Shown: one piece after another, positions 46,280-58,390 of the stretch
Layout: every line of letters begins with the position of its first letter
Numbering within the stretch: the stretch's first letter is position 1
Assembly (NCBI GenBank): GCA_018398805.1
Contig: JAGFBZ010000701.1
Coordinates: 1 to 64,000 of the forward strand
From: Hirundichthys speculiger
Lineage: Eukaryota; Chordata; Actinopteri; Beloniformes; Exocoetidae
DNA length: 64,000 nucleotides
Direction of reading: 5' to 3'
The notes under the pieces: model-generated
Told to the model about the DNA's origin: nothing
Databases searched by the model: none
The model's input: only the letters and a program-made list of their open reading frames with translations
Position numbers and translations under genes: made by a program

Positions 46280-46850
46280 GTTACAACTTTGCGAAGGAAA
46301 TTGAACTAGTTCTCTGAAATAATGCTGCAGGTTTGCAGCCACAAGTAAACGTTGTTACCGTTCTTAGACCTGCATATTCACGGGACTTTTCTATTATCTT
46401 TAGTGTGTGGGATCGTCGTCCAGCTGCATGACCTGGTTTCGACCTGGTTTGATAAATTGGTATGCGAAGGAGTTCATGGTGAGGTGGGGGTCGCGCGGCG
46501 TTGACCTTGTGGTGTGAACGTCCCAGGATGTCCGGTCCTGGGAAGACTGGTAGCTGTCTTAAATGTTGTGAATGATCTTTCACACTGCACAATGATTCCA
46601 GATTAATGAGCAGCAATAGCTCCTTCTCTAAGATCATTGCTGATGTCTTTCCTCCTTTGCACTGTGTTAGCACATGCCTGAATGCACCCGACCAGCAAAT
46701 TGCCCAAAACTCTGCTTTTATAGAAGTGCTCACTCTTGCTGATGATCAATTATTCAAGCACGTTTGAGGAGCAACACTTAGCAGCTATTTGCCCTCTTAA
46801 TGCCTATAGAATATAAAATGGTCAGAGTGTAATTTCTTTATGGACTTTAT
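46280..46850 (-). repeat. Diverged teleost dispersed repeat
   Basis: GACTGGTAGCTGTCTTAAATG, TCTCTAAGATCATTGCTGATG, TCTTTCCTCCTTTGCACTGTG and GCTGATGATCAATTATTCAAG match, from memory, a frequent fish repeat that looks transposon-derived. The 150-codon minus frame at 46281-46733 lies inside it and is probably not a host gene. Confidence 0.5.
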
Positions 46851-47411
46851 GGACTTGCTTTTGGGTTTAAAACGGACATCTTATGCATATTGAATTTTTC
46901 ATTTATCTTTGGTCTCTAGAAACGTAATATTTGTTTTTCCTGTCATCACTGGGCCGTATCGGTGACTCAGAGGATGAGCGCTGTGTTCTTTCCTGAACAT
47001 TTCTCAACTGGGTTTTCTGTGTCAGCCGCCTTCTTTTCAGTGAAAAATCAATCAATCAATTATGCAGGCTATTTCTAGGTTGCTGATATAATGGAAGTCC
47101 ATTTGTGACGGGGGGGAAAGAAGCCACATGTAGCAGTTGTTTTTAATGGTCCTAATTTATTTCCGACCTTGCCACAGTCACATCTCTCACATCTTCAGCT
47201 TTCTGGACTGGACATTATGGCCACAGACTTAAAAGAGCCAAAATCATAAAGATAAAACTGCATCTTGACATTTTTGTGATCAAATTAGCAACAGCTAAGA
47301 TCTTCATTCCAGCGAAGAACTGGTTCTGGATAACATCTTCCTGGGCGTCCAGCTCTCAGGCGTCTGCACACACATTTACTGTCACCTCAGGATGATCCAA
47401 CATTTGGTATA

Positions 47412-47784
47412 CAGTCATGGAAAAAATTATTAGACCACCATTTTTTTCTTCACTTTCTTGTTCATTTTAATACCTGGTACAACTAAACGTCATCATGTGA
47501 CTCAAACAGACAGAAAAGAAAACACTGAATGCATAAAAGCAGTGTTTTTGGCAGTACAACGCCATAGCTATTGATGTAAAAACTTAAGTGATTTAGGTTA
47601 TAATCAAGAAAACCATGGAAAATAATAAGATATCAGCTCTTAAATAAAATTCTTATGAGCAATCTTTGTTGTCATCGTTATGTTTGTCCAAACAAATGTA
47701 CCATTTTAATGCCTGTACCAGGCATTAAAATGAACAAGAAACTGAAGAAAACAAGGGTGGTCCTAACAATTTTTTCCATGACTG
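47412..47784. mobile_element. Tc1/mariner-type palindromic MITE
   Basis: CAGTCATGGAAAAAATTATT at the left end is matched by AACAATTTTTTCCATGACTG at the right end, with TA on both sides (47410-47411, 47785-47786). The inverted similarity continues inward (CTTGTTCATTTTAATACCTG against CAGGCATTAAAATGAACAAG). It is 373 bp with no transposase. Confidence 0.85.
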
Positions 47785-47786
47785 TA

Positions 47787-47807
47787 GATAGATAGATAGA
47801 TAGATAG
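47787..47807 (+). repeat. (GATA)n microsatellite
   Basis: Five perfect GATA units and one extra base abut the right TA of the preceding MITE, starting from its terminal TA. Confidence 0.9.
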
Positions 47808-49584
47808 TATACCTCCGTTACTGCCCCACTGCTGGAATGAGTGTTAGAAGTCACATAAATCCTGATTTTAAAAAATAAAGATGCCATGTGATGTCGGAGG
47901 TGGCGGGCACAAAAACCTTCCCTGAATTCCCTCAGTCATTTCTGATTATAACAGAAGAAGTCTGGGCTTTCAGAGACAGTATGAGGTGAAGAAAGGAGAT
48001 CTGTCTGGTTTGTGCTCCCTTTCCTGCCTTCCACACTTTACTGTTAAGGTGTATGCATCGCCGAGTTCCTCTGGTCATGTGGGGCTTGAAGGGAGTTTAT
48101 TTTTAACCACCCTCCACTGAATTTGACTGAGGCGCCTTGACTGAGTATCTCTTGGTTTCCTCGTGTGCCCTCTGCAGAAATTTCTGGTTTATACTGCAGC
48201 CAGGTGCTGTGACAACAGCTGTTAGCACAAATATGTTGTCTATCTAGTTGCATCACCCAAACGCCTTCTGGCCTGCTAATAGCTAAAGGTTGTGTAGGTA
48301 CACAGTGGTACAGTTTTAATGCTTGTCCTAAGTCGACCCCCCCAACTCCCCGAAGCGCTACCATTGGCTCAGCGAGGGTATCTCGGGACCTTCTGACCGT
48401 CTGTGTCTGACAGGGCTTGGCAGTTAATCAAAACTGACATTCAGAAGCTATAAGTGACGTAATCCTGCCCGTGTCGATTATCTCAGTTGTTGGAAAAATT
48501 CAATAAATGACCATAAGTTCACCCTTCTCTCATTTTAAAGTCAAAGACATGCACTTTTTCATCAGAAAAATATCTCAGTTTATAATAGTTCAGTACATTT
48601 GCAGTACAAACCATATTGGCTCATTCATCGTAATCAAAGTAACATGTTCAATTAATTGTAATGCATCAGTAAGTCACACATTTAGGCATAATTAGTTATT
48701 TGTTGTGTTTTTTTTTGAGTGACAGCTGCATTGCGGTCTATGGTGTTAGCCGCTAACTCAGCTAACATTTACAGGAACTTTGATCTGTAAGATATGAATT
48801 TCAGATAACCACTCGTTTTAAACCCGTATAGCCTGTTTGCTGCTAATTGAGCAGACCACCTGAACCGGCCCTGAGCTGCTCTGGAAGGGTCCGGGGATGA
48901 AGGCTGCTGAATCGGCCTTCTGTCGGGTGCAACTGCTGACAACTGGCCTGGCCCGTGGCTGTGGGCCAAGCTGTCAGCTGCTTGAGCTTGGCCTTGAAGG
49001 ACCCTTCAACCTTCCAAATGGACCGTCCAACCGCTGCTGCTGTCAACTGCTCTGCTTGAGCCACCGGGCTCTGTTGGGGGTCCTTCAGCTTTGAGTCCAT
49101 GTTTCAGATGTCGTTTTGGTGATGAAATCTGAGACAAGGGCAGATTCAGTCAGAATGAATATAAAGAAACTTTAGTGAGCGTCACAGGTTAGCGTGAGCT
49201 GTGCTGAGCTAAAATAGGTAAAATATATTTTGCTGTCCATTTTTGGATGAACCGGGTTTTGGTAGAGTCAGTTTACGCCAACCTGGTGTCCCAGTTTGAA
49301 AACCTCTCTCCAAAAACCCATGGATGAGGTCACAGAGGGTTTTCTACGTTTCTTTGTGCAGTTTTCAGCCCACACACATGAGCCACTGCCATGTTTGGCT
49401 CTGTGGCAAATTTCTGCCAAATCATAGCTCATATATCTGCCAAGTCTCCAGCGCTTAAAGGAGACATTTTATGCCCTTTATTCACAAGCTGACAAAAACT
49501 CCTGAGGTTTTAATGTCCCTGTAGAAATACTTGGTTAAAAATATGACGGAGACGCAGAATAAAAGAACCCCTTTCAGTAATGAC
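47808..49584. other. Gene-free interval with dispersed repeat fragments
   Basis: A block near 48405-48475 (GGGCTTGGCAGTTAATCAAA, CTGACATTCAGAAGC) is shared with 27310-27385. Sequence near 49105-49160 (TTTCAGATGTCGTTTTGGTGA) is shared with 58985-59050. No gene. Confidence 0.45.
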
Positions 49585-50866
49585 TATAGCAGCCAGTTTT
49601 AGGGGGTGGAGTTTACAGCTGCGTGCATAGCAGCCAGTTTTAGGGGGTGGAGTTTACAGCTGCGTCCATAGCAGCCAGTTTTAGGGGGTGGAGTTTACAT
49701 CTGCGTCCATAGCAGCCAGTTTTAGGGGGTGGAGTTTACAGCTGCGTCCAGAGCAGCCAGTTTTAGGGGGTGGAGTTTACAGCAGCGTCCATAGCAGCCA
49801 GTTTTAGGATGTGGAGTTTACAGCTGTGTCGATAGCAGCCAGTTTTAGGGGGAGGAGTTTACAGCGGCGTCCATAGCAGCCAGTTTTAGGGGGTGGAGTT
49901 TACAGCTGCGTCCATAGCAGCCAGTTTTAGGGGGAGGAGTTTACAGCGGCGTCCATAGCAGCCAGTTTTAGGGGGTGGAGTTTACAGCTGCGTCCATAGC
50001 AGCCAGTTTTAGGGGTGGAGTTTACAGCTGCGTCCATAGTAGCCAGTTTTTAGGGGGTGAAGTTTACAGCTGCGTCCATAGCAGCCAGTTTTAGGGGGTG
50101 GAGTTTACAGCTGCGTGCATAGCAGCCAGTTTTAGGGGGTGGAGTTTACAGCTGCCTCCATAGCAGCCAGTTTTAGGAGGTGGAGTTTACAGCTGCGTGC
50201 ATAGCAGCCAGTTTTAGGGGTGGAGTTTACAGCTGCCTCCATAGCAGCCCATTTTAGAAGGTGGAGCTTACAGCTGCAACCATAGCAGCCAGTTTTAGGT
50301 GGTGGAGTTTACAGCTGCGTCCATAGTAGCCAGTTTTTAGGGGGTGAAGTTTACAGCTGCATCCATAGCAGCCAGTTTTAGGGGTGGAGTTTACAGCTGC
50401 GTGCATAGCAGCCAGTTTTAGGATGTGGAGTTTACAGCTGTGTCGATAGCAGCCAGTTTTAGGGGGTGGAGTTTACAGCTGCGTCCATAGTAGCCAGTTT
50501 TTAGGGGGTGAAGTTTACAGCTGCATCCATAGCAGCCAGTTTTAGGGGTGGAGTTTACAGCTGGGTCCATAGCAGCCACTTTTAGGGGGTGGAGTTTACA
50601 GCTGGGTCCATAGCAGCCAGTTTTAGGGGTGGAGTTTACAGCTGGGTCCATAGCAGCCACTTTTAGGGGGTGGAGTTTACAGCTGGGTCCATAGCAGCCA
50701 GTTTTAGGGGGTGAAGTTTACAGCTGCATCCATAGCAGCCAGTTTTAGGGGGTGGAGTTAACAGCTGCGTCCATAGCAGCCAGTTTTAGGGGGTGGAGTT
50801 TACAGCTGCGTCCATAGCAGCCAGTTTTAGAAGGTGGAGTTTACAGCGGCGTCCATAGCAGCCAGT
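49585..50866. repeat. Minisatellite, about 41-bp unit, about 31 copies
   Basis: The unit runs CATAGCAGCCAGTTTTAGGG, GGTGGAGTTTACAGCTGCGT, C, and repeats head to tail for 1282 bp. Units vary in the G-run length (4-5 G; one-base indels) and by substitutions such as GCGTCC/GCGTGC/GGGTCC and GGTGG/GATGTGG. Higher-order similarity is visible: blocks containing GTAGCCAGTTTTTAGGGGGTGAAG recur. Each unit carries CAGCTG (E-box) and GGGGGTGGAG (GC/CACCC-type). The minus-strand frame 50418-50660 is only a reading of this array. Confidence 0.95.
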
Positions 50867-52772
50867 CATCTATTCGACTCCGGTCCACCCCCCTCTTCCG
50901 TGGGCTTTGCCTCTCTTAAAATCGGTGTTACGGCGTTTCGCCACCCACATCAGAGGTACAAGAAAGGCAGCAACACTGGGTTGAGATGAAGGTGCTGAAG
51001 CTGGAGAATTGAACTTTGATCTGAGTCTGTGATGTCACTGCGTCCTGTAAATCTGAACAGCTCACAGAATGACGGATTTTCAGATCTTTGCAGCCCCAAA
51101 GTAATTTCATCGTCACTTTAGACACAAATATGTGCTCGCCCTCATAATATAATCCTCATAATATATGTGCCCTTTAAAAAAAAAAAAAAGGTTTTACTGA
51201 TTAACTGTTGATGCAGCCTTGTCAGCTGGAGTATAAAAGCACTTCCTCTTGGACTTTTCCCAGAAGCCCTGGTGTACCGTCCAGGCTGTTGAGTGTTACT
51301 TGGCTCCTCACTTGCTTTAAACTACATGTGGGTCAAACTTTAGTACATCAGTTGCGAATAGTTGACATTTTGCGAATTTGTCTAATCTAGATGCGTCCAC
51401 ACTGACATTAATTTATGTAAGTTGTTCTTTTTTTCTTTTTTTTTTCCAATATCCTGCTTGCAAGTAGTTAGAGCCATTTGACACTGACCTTTTCCTGGCA
51501 AAATGTTTGGAGCTCAACCTCCTGTTGGAGGCAGGAGCCTCTGGATTTGCGCTCCGGCGGAGGAGCAGTGATCGTTGTTGTTTGGAGTTACAACTCTTTC
51601 TGACATGGCAGGTTTTAACAACGGCGCTCCAGTCAAGCTGGCGAGCGTTCGTTTGTGTATTTGGCTTGTTTAGCGTGGACGGAAGAGGTGGCAGCTTTAC
51701 CTTCCATCTCCATTCCCACTTTCCTCAGACACCATACAGTATCTCCTCATTATTCCAGCTCTGATATGCAAAGCAGCCTCAGGAACCACTGTAGCGCGTC
51801 AGCACCATACAGTCAACAATTTTGTTTTTGTGCGAGCATAAGAAAGAAGTGTCTTCGTTCCCTCCCTTTATGCTTTTTTTTTTTTGATTGGCTCCCAAGC
51901 GGGTGACGAGGCCTCAGCAAAGATTCTAACGTCGAGCAGGTATCAAGTTCCACATCGTCTCCCCGAACAGATAAGCGTACGCGTCTTATCCACCCTGGTT
52001 AGCTCTGCCTCACATGTTGGGAGCCGGACCAGTATGAAAATGTAGTCAAATGGGAAACTGGCATCAGAGATAGGAGACTACAGACACTTTGTAAAGTCGT
52101 TGCGATCCTCCTGCATCACTGTCAGTTTCATTTTTTTGTTATTTTTTTACGATGGAAAGAACACATGTGCATGAATGCGGGTTGTATAAATACATACGTG
52201 CATGTTTTTTTTTGTGTGTGTGTTGGTTTCGTTTGCGTGCAGGTATGTGCAGATCATGGTCTGTGTAGAATCAGCAGGGAGAGGAACACACCCAAACATT
52301 TGGCTGCAGTCCTAATTGGCTGTGTGCTGATGACAGGATGCTGACAGAGCACATCGCGCAGACAGGTACTCTTGTTTCTCTCCGTTTCATCTTGAGGGTG
52401 TTTGTGGAAAAGAAAAAAACAAAAGGTTCCTCGGAGGAATTCCCAGCTCTAGTCAAGGCTAAAAAAAACTCAAGTGGCGCCGTTTTGACAAGTTACAAAG
52501 CTTGTTGTTCTTCCAAGGTTTGGATGTAGAAAAAAAAAAAAAAGAAAAGGGGAAGGCTGAGGCTGGAGATAGGCCAGCCTTAATGAGACTGTTTATCTAG
52601 CCTGGTTGGCTTCATGTTTGGCATTTAAGTAGTTTTTGTGCACACAGAGAAACACTTTAACATACGCGGACTTACACCTGCACATTTCCGTAGATGTTTA
52701 GTATTCATGTAAACATGCAGGAATCCCTCTGGCCTGTAACATAAGCTTGCAGAAGGTAGATAAACACATTTA
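50867..52772. other. Gene-free interval, nothing recognised
   Basis: No family motifs. Short homopolymers occur (51177-51190, 51879-51888). Candidate open frames are under 90 codons and lack splice support. Confidence 0.5.
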
Positions 52773-54440
52773 GACTCGCCGGTCACTTTATTCGGTACAC
52801 TTGTCCAACCGCTTGTTGATGCAAATATATAATCAGTCAGTCACACGGTGACAACAGCTCAATGCATTTAGACGTGCTGAAGATTAACTGTTAAACTGAG
52901 GAAGGAAGGAGTTACCATCATCCATCCCTTCATGGCCACAGTTTAGCCATCTTTTAAGAGCGACTTCCACTGAGATATTGCGGCATGTCACTAAGCTCAA
53001 ATAATCTCAAACCGGTTTGCTGAACAGGCTAATGAGGTCGGCGTGCTCAAACGGCCTCAGCAGTCACCAGATCTCAGTCCAGTAGAGCACCTTTGAGATG
53101 TGGTGGCAAGCCAACTAGGGATGTACGATAACTGTTTTTTAAAACTGATACCGATAACCAATAACTGTCAGCTCCTAAAGGCCGATACCGATAACTGATA
53201 ACGGATAACACGCACATATACCTAAGATCATTACATCAATACTATGAACAAAATCAAAAATAGTTTTTACTTTTTAAATTAACAGATATTTATTTTTTCC
53301 AATGAAAAACTATTGTCAAGCCTCTCAAACATTTTCTTAAAGCTATCAAACAAACCTATTTGATATCTCACATTAACTTAAATAAGGTTCATTACTGACT
53401 GAAAAAAATAAAGGCTCCTTGAACTGATGAAAATACATGCATCAGAATTACAAACTGGAAAAGATTTACATTTAAAGGATTTTGGCTTGTGGTTCCATTT
53501 AAATTAATACCTTTAATTAAAGTAAATGAGGTTCAGCAGTTTTTATTTTTTTAATCTCATGGAAGCTTTAGATGAGAGGAATGAGGGAGAGGGAGTGGAG
53601 GAGAGACTCCTGCTGACTTGCGCACGTTAGCATTAGCTTCCGTTAGCTCACGTTAGCGCGATTTCAAAACTCCATGTAAGCGATTGTTATGTTGTAGGTG
53701 GCTGATCGGGTTTTATGTATTAAAGCTTGTGCTTCCCTCCTTGTAGAATTCGCTCGGAAGATTCATCACAAATAACCACCAAACTATCTTCTTTTGAAAC
53801 TTTATGAAGTTCCGCGCCGCCATGTTTGTTGTGATCAGCACAATGCATGTTGCATTTAAGGTGTTACGTAAATTCCGACGTTTCCTCGTTTGCTAGTTTT
53901 TCTTTCAGCCTTTTCTATTTTTTCTTTTTTATGTGTAACATGTGGAAGAATACTGGGAATATCAATTCAAGTCCGCAACTACCTAAAATTATGACCGAGT
54001 TAACAAGTTGTTTTCTGGCATGAGGGAGTATTCTTGATTTTCCTTATTGAGTAATCGTTTTTCTGATTATGCTGACGTTACTTGAACATAACATTCACTG
54101 CCGGTCATTCAGGGTTCAGAGGGAGTGAGGCACTGCCGTGTTGACAGAAATATATGTTATCGGGAATATTCGTCGTGATATCGGACTTATCGGAATGATG
54201 TCATAATATATTGACATATTTCCTGTTATCGGCCCGATAGTTATCGTGCACCCCTAAAGCCAACAAATCTGCAGGAACCGTGTGATGCTTTCATGACAAC
54301 ATGGACGCAAGACCTCAGAGGAATGTTTCCAACACCCCTGTTGAATCTGTGCCACAAAGAATTAAAGCACTCGTAGAGACAAAAACGGGTCCAACCTGGT
54401 ACGAGAAAAGCATACCTTATAAAGCGGCTGGTGAGTGTAC
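52773..54440. mobile_element. Tc1/mariner-related element, split by a hAT insertion
   Basis: The left end CTCGCCGGTCACTTTATTCG and the right end ATACCTTATAAAGCGGCTGG are imperfect inverted repeats. Just left of the hAT insertion the plus strand encodes PQQSPDLSPVEHL, the Tc1/mariner transposase C-terminal signature (usual form SPDLNPIEHLW). To the right, sense continues in broken frames. Stops and the 1.1-kb insertion make it inactive. The outer boundaries are approximate. Confidence 0.75.
53116..54256. mobile_element. hAT-like element inserted in the Tc1-like element
   Basis: It begins TAGGGATGTACGATAACTG and ends TAGTTATCGTGCACCCCTA. A perfect 8-bp duplication AAGCCAAC flanks it (53108-53115, 54257-54264). 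CCGATAAC-type motifs recur at both ends. It is 1141 bp with no complete transposase frame. Confidence 0.87.
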
Positions 54441-55225
54441 GCAGTCGAAAGTCTTTCATCAAGATAACCTCTCTTGTTAATGGCCTACTCAAACACACAC
54501 TCTCACACAGAGCCTTCGGTGTGGACAGCGAAGACCTCTGGAATGAAAGAGTGGGAGGGAACAGGAAACATTTGAAATGAACCATGTCCAAAGACAAGAA
54601 AGCCTTGTGCCTCAGGGTGCTTTTACCCGACACTTTACTTTGATGGGCTCCAATGATATCATATGAATGCACTTTTTTCCTTCACTGCCTGTCATTGATA
54701 AAACTAGCGCTGACCCCTCCAGGAATCCTTTCACGTTGTCTGCAGTTTATGTAACGTTATATGTCACGCTGCATGCCTTTCAGCAGTGCTGGACTCAATC
54801 AGGCAGATACAGATAGAATAACAGCACTATCGTGTTCTATCAGTCAAGACTCAAGGATGTTGAGGCTTTTGTGATGAGGGTCTTCTGGGTTGTGGAAAAG
54901 CCTGGATTGTATTTGGAAGTTTAGAATAATCTTTTCTATCTTGGTTTGATGACTCCTCCCAGTCTCTTTCTTTTGACAGTTCTGTTACACAAGCAAAAGT
55001 TTATTATCTTTGGAAACAATGATCGCTGTGGCTTTCTGAAATTCTCAAATCTCAAATCCTCATTTGTTCCTGTTTACGTTCCTCAGACATTTTATATTTC
55101 AAAACAAGCGTTCGGTGATGAATAAGTATGGCGGGAAAGACATTTGGTGAGGCCAGGTCCAGATTGGTTTGCAGACAGCAGCTCTGACCAAGAAGGCGAA
55201 GCAGAGGTGGAGGTTAGACGTGAAG

Positions 55226-55670
55226 TAGAGCTGAGCAATTTTATCGATTCTGCGATATATATCGATATTTTATCGACTATCGATTTTTCAGCTGCGGGTA
55301 TCGATATTCTAAGCTTTTTTCAAAATCCCCGTGTCCCACCGTTAAAAGCTTGCAATCAACAATTTGCAATGTTTAAATAAATGAAACTATTTTTCTCAAC
55401 AAATCTTTATTCATTTGTCAGCATTTGCAAGCTGTCCGTCAGCCATGTAATGTGTAATTGATGATTTCAGTTCAATAAATTCAAACAAAGTCATTGGAAC
55501 ACTCACAAGATATCACCAAAATCACTTTGTCCCTTTAAAATCTTTCGGAAAATTATGTAAATGTATTGTAAGGTGAATATCGGTTTATATCGTATTATGA
55601 GCCGAATATCGTGTACCGTATCGTATCGTATCGTATCGTATCATGAGATTAGTGTATCGCTACAGCTCTA
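55226..55670 (+). mobile_element. hAT-like MITE, copy 1 of a family
   Basis: It begins TAGAGCTGAGCAATTTTATC and ends GTATCGCTACAGCTCTA. The flanks ACGTGAAG and ATGTAAAG agree at 6 of 8, a decayed duplication. ATATATCGATATTTTATCGA near the left and a (CGTAT)n run near the right are notable. The interior matches the copy at 60867-61270 in reverse. Confidence 0.8.
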
Positions 55671-56017
55671 ATGTAAAGATGTGAGGATTTTCTTTGGGAG
55701 GGACGAGGATGGACAAGGGTTAAGGGTACCTCTTGGAGACAAAGGGAGATAGGTGAGATGGAGATGGAATTTGAAAAACTCATTAAGAGATGGGACAGGT
55801 AATGCAGTGGTCTCTATTTAATGATCTAAACGAAGAAGAAAAATGAGGAACTCAGATAAAAGAAGAAAGACACCTTCTTTTTCTTCATTTTCTTCTAAAA
55901 GCACATGAACACCACTACAGCCAGCGCTCACTTTCAACTGACCGGCGTATTAGTAGCAACCCAAATTGGGCATACACCAATGATGCGACGATGCTGCGTT
56001 CGGAAATACGTTCAGAT

Positions 56018-56904
56018 CAGGGCCGTTTCTAGTCATCCTTGGGGGCCCTAGGCAGAAGTGAGCATGGGGGCCCCCCCGGCCAAAAATCACCAAGAAAATC
56101 ATTCAATCCAAAAATCTTTTATTTTAAATAACAGAAGTGCACAATAATGTAAGAACACTTAAAATACAATATAACATAACAAACACAACGGAAATGTGCA
56201 AAGTTTGACAAAAACACAATCAAGCAAAAAATAAAAAAGTTAAAATAAATAAATAGTTAGTGGTCTTTGGTTCCATATCCACGTCCTGGTGGAAATTATT
56301 TTTAAAACCTTTGCTTGCGGGCCTTGGCTTGTGCAAAGGAAATGATGATGTCTTCCATGTCCAAAGAACGTCTCACATCACGTTCTATTAAGATCAGTGC
56401 GAGTCCTGTCAGACTGGGACAAAGTGGCATCACAACTTTTTTTTTTTAAATGTCAGCATATACACCATTGAACTTACCACTTACCACCCCGTTTTCTTTT
56501 TTCTTCATCTTCTTGTTTTTTTTTTCTTTTTGCGTGTCCCGATGGATATGCTAGCTTCATTTTTCTTGTATCGAGTTTGAAGCACCGCAGAAAGCCGGCC
56601 ACGGGCAGTCGGGGGCCCCATTAGGGGGGTTCCAAACGTGTCGCTGCAGTGTCTATGGAGGTTTCAGGTTGTGTCATTGATATGGATCGATATTGGTCGC
56701 GTCTCGGGGGTCCATTAAAAAACGAGGCAGTGATAGCTAGTGAGGGCCCTATGCGAGGCGGTTTTCAACATGTCGTCGTTGCAGTGTCTAAAGCAGTCAT
56801 TTTGTCATTGACAAAAGGACCAATGTCACCGCCGTCCTGGGGCCCCTACCAGCTCGGGGTCCTAGGCAATTGCCTGGTATGCCTACCCCGTTGCGGCGTC
56901 TCTG
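56018..56904. mobile_element. hAT-like MITE with GGGGGCCC content
   Basis: It begins CAGGGCCGTTTCTAGTC and ends GTTGCGGCGTCTCTG. The flanks GTTCAGAT (56010-56017) and GTTCGGAT (56905-56912) agree at 7 of 8. GGGGGCCCTAGGCAGA near the left and GGGTCCTAGGCAATTGCC near the right are inverted similarities. It is 887 bp. The 92-codon frame at 56649-56927 is inside it. Confidence 0.72.
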
Positions 56905-56912
56905 GTTCGGAT

Positions 56913-58390
56913 TTACCTCTATCATAGCCACGATTTAATGTGTGTTCAGTCACAGTGTAACATACAGTGAATTATCTATCGATTTCACGGTGTGCACAGA
57001 CTGTGAAAACCGTGCAGAGTGAAACCAAAGGGAAAAGCTGAAAGAAGAGGTCTCAAGAGGACGACTTATATTAACAATCATCTCAGAGCTCAGGATGAGA
57101 CTTTACTAAAGAAACACGATTACACATGTATACGGGGGTTTCCATCTCCTTCAGCCATCATCACTTTACTGACTGCTTTCACCAACTGGTACTTTACGCT
57201 GCTCATTATCTGAGGAATACCTGCACTTCCTGTCTTTGACAGGTCACGAAGCGCTCACGCTGCAGGAAAAGGGATGACAGAGAGAAAAAACACACATACT
57301 GTACTGCTACAGAATACGTGTCTCATTTTTTCTTTTTCTTTTTTTTTTTTTTTTTTTTTGTGCTGCTTGTTCCATAGACAAATGAACAAAGTCAGCGGTA
57401 CGAACGGTGGTGTCCACTGGGCAAATTTAATACACCGTGGAAAGCACATCAAATCTGTTCTCAATGACTGCACAGATTTCAATTGGTGTAATCTTCTTTA
57501 GTGATTGCTCAGCTGACCTTTCATCCCAGGTTTTAAAGCAGCCTCCACGGTCTGAATCAGTTTGTCACCTCAGTGTGCGTTCATGCAACAGTGATTGACA
57601 ACTGGTTCGATAAATTATGGTAGTATGTGTCACGACCCGGGAATTATTGTCAGCTGCACACTTTGAAGGATTCTAGAAAAAAACAAGCAGGAGACTGACG
57701 CTTGAGGCCGAGGGGAAGCTTCTCTTTGAAAGCAGCTGAGGCGTTCTTAATTCCCTAAAACTGGAGGGAGAGTTTAAAAGGTGAAAACGCCGTTTGGCTA
57801 AGTGCAGAAACAGGAAGAAACAGATGAACCTAAGGCCCATCAGGGAACACCCAACGCTTTCAAGTACAGACTGTCTGCTTTTTCACTGTTGTGCTCTTTA
57901 ACGTTACATCACTTTCTTTGTCCTGTGAGTTTTCCCTCTTTTTTCTGTCTGTATTCATGCATGAATGGCAGGTCTGAAGTTTTACAGTCACTCTAAGGAT
58001 GATTGTAGCGTTAGCGACAACAGGGCAACTGAAAGCGTTCTCGGTCAAAGTGTGAAAAGACAGACATTTGCCAAAACGTATAAATAGGTGAAAATGGGGC
58101 TATGTGAACAACAGCTGATTGTCTGAGTGGACAGGAAAACTAACAATTAGCCCAAATGTGAAACAGTTGCTATGCACCAATTCAGGGGGAGGCGTCCCTT
58201 AGGTTTACAGTTGACAAAGGTTCGTCCTTTAAAGACCACAAAGGCAGAACCGTCTTGGATCACTTCAGGGCTCTTCCAAGGTGTCAAAGCAGATTTCTAG
58301 CCTACAGTTAGCTGATCATGCTCTGCCACACTTGGCTACCTTTTGCCCGGTCGTCGAGGTCACCAGACTTGGTAGATCTGCGGGCGACTG
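56913..58390. other. Gene-free interval, nothing recognised
   Basis: A pyrimidine run of T and a few C lies at 57327-57359. Open frames under 80 codons have no motifs. Confidence 0.5.

Noticed and set aside
46281..46733. 150-codon minus-strand frame as a gene
   Set aside because: Its sequence follows a dispersed teleost repeat in order of diagnostic strings, so it is more likely a repeat remnant.
50418..50660. 80-codon minus-strand frame with repeated AVNSTP/SCKLHPLK
   Set aside because: It is a chance reading of the 41-bp minisatellite; unit length is not a multiple of three and the frame closes where unit length changes.
49585..50866. CRISPR array
   Set aside because: The repeats are contiguous with no unique spacers, and the context is vertebrate nuclear DNA; it is a minisatellite.
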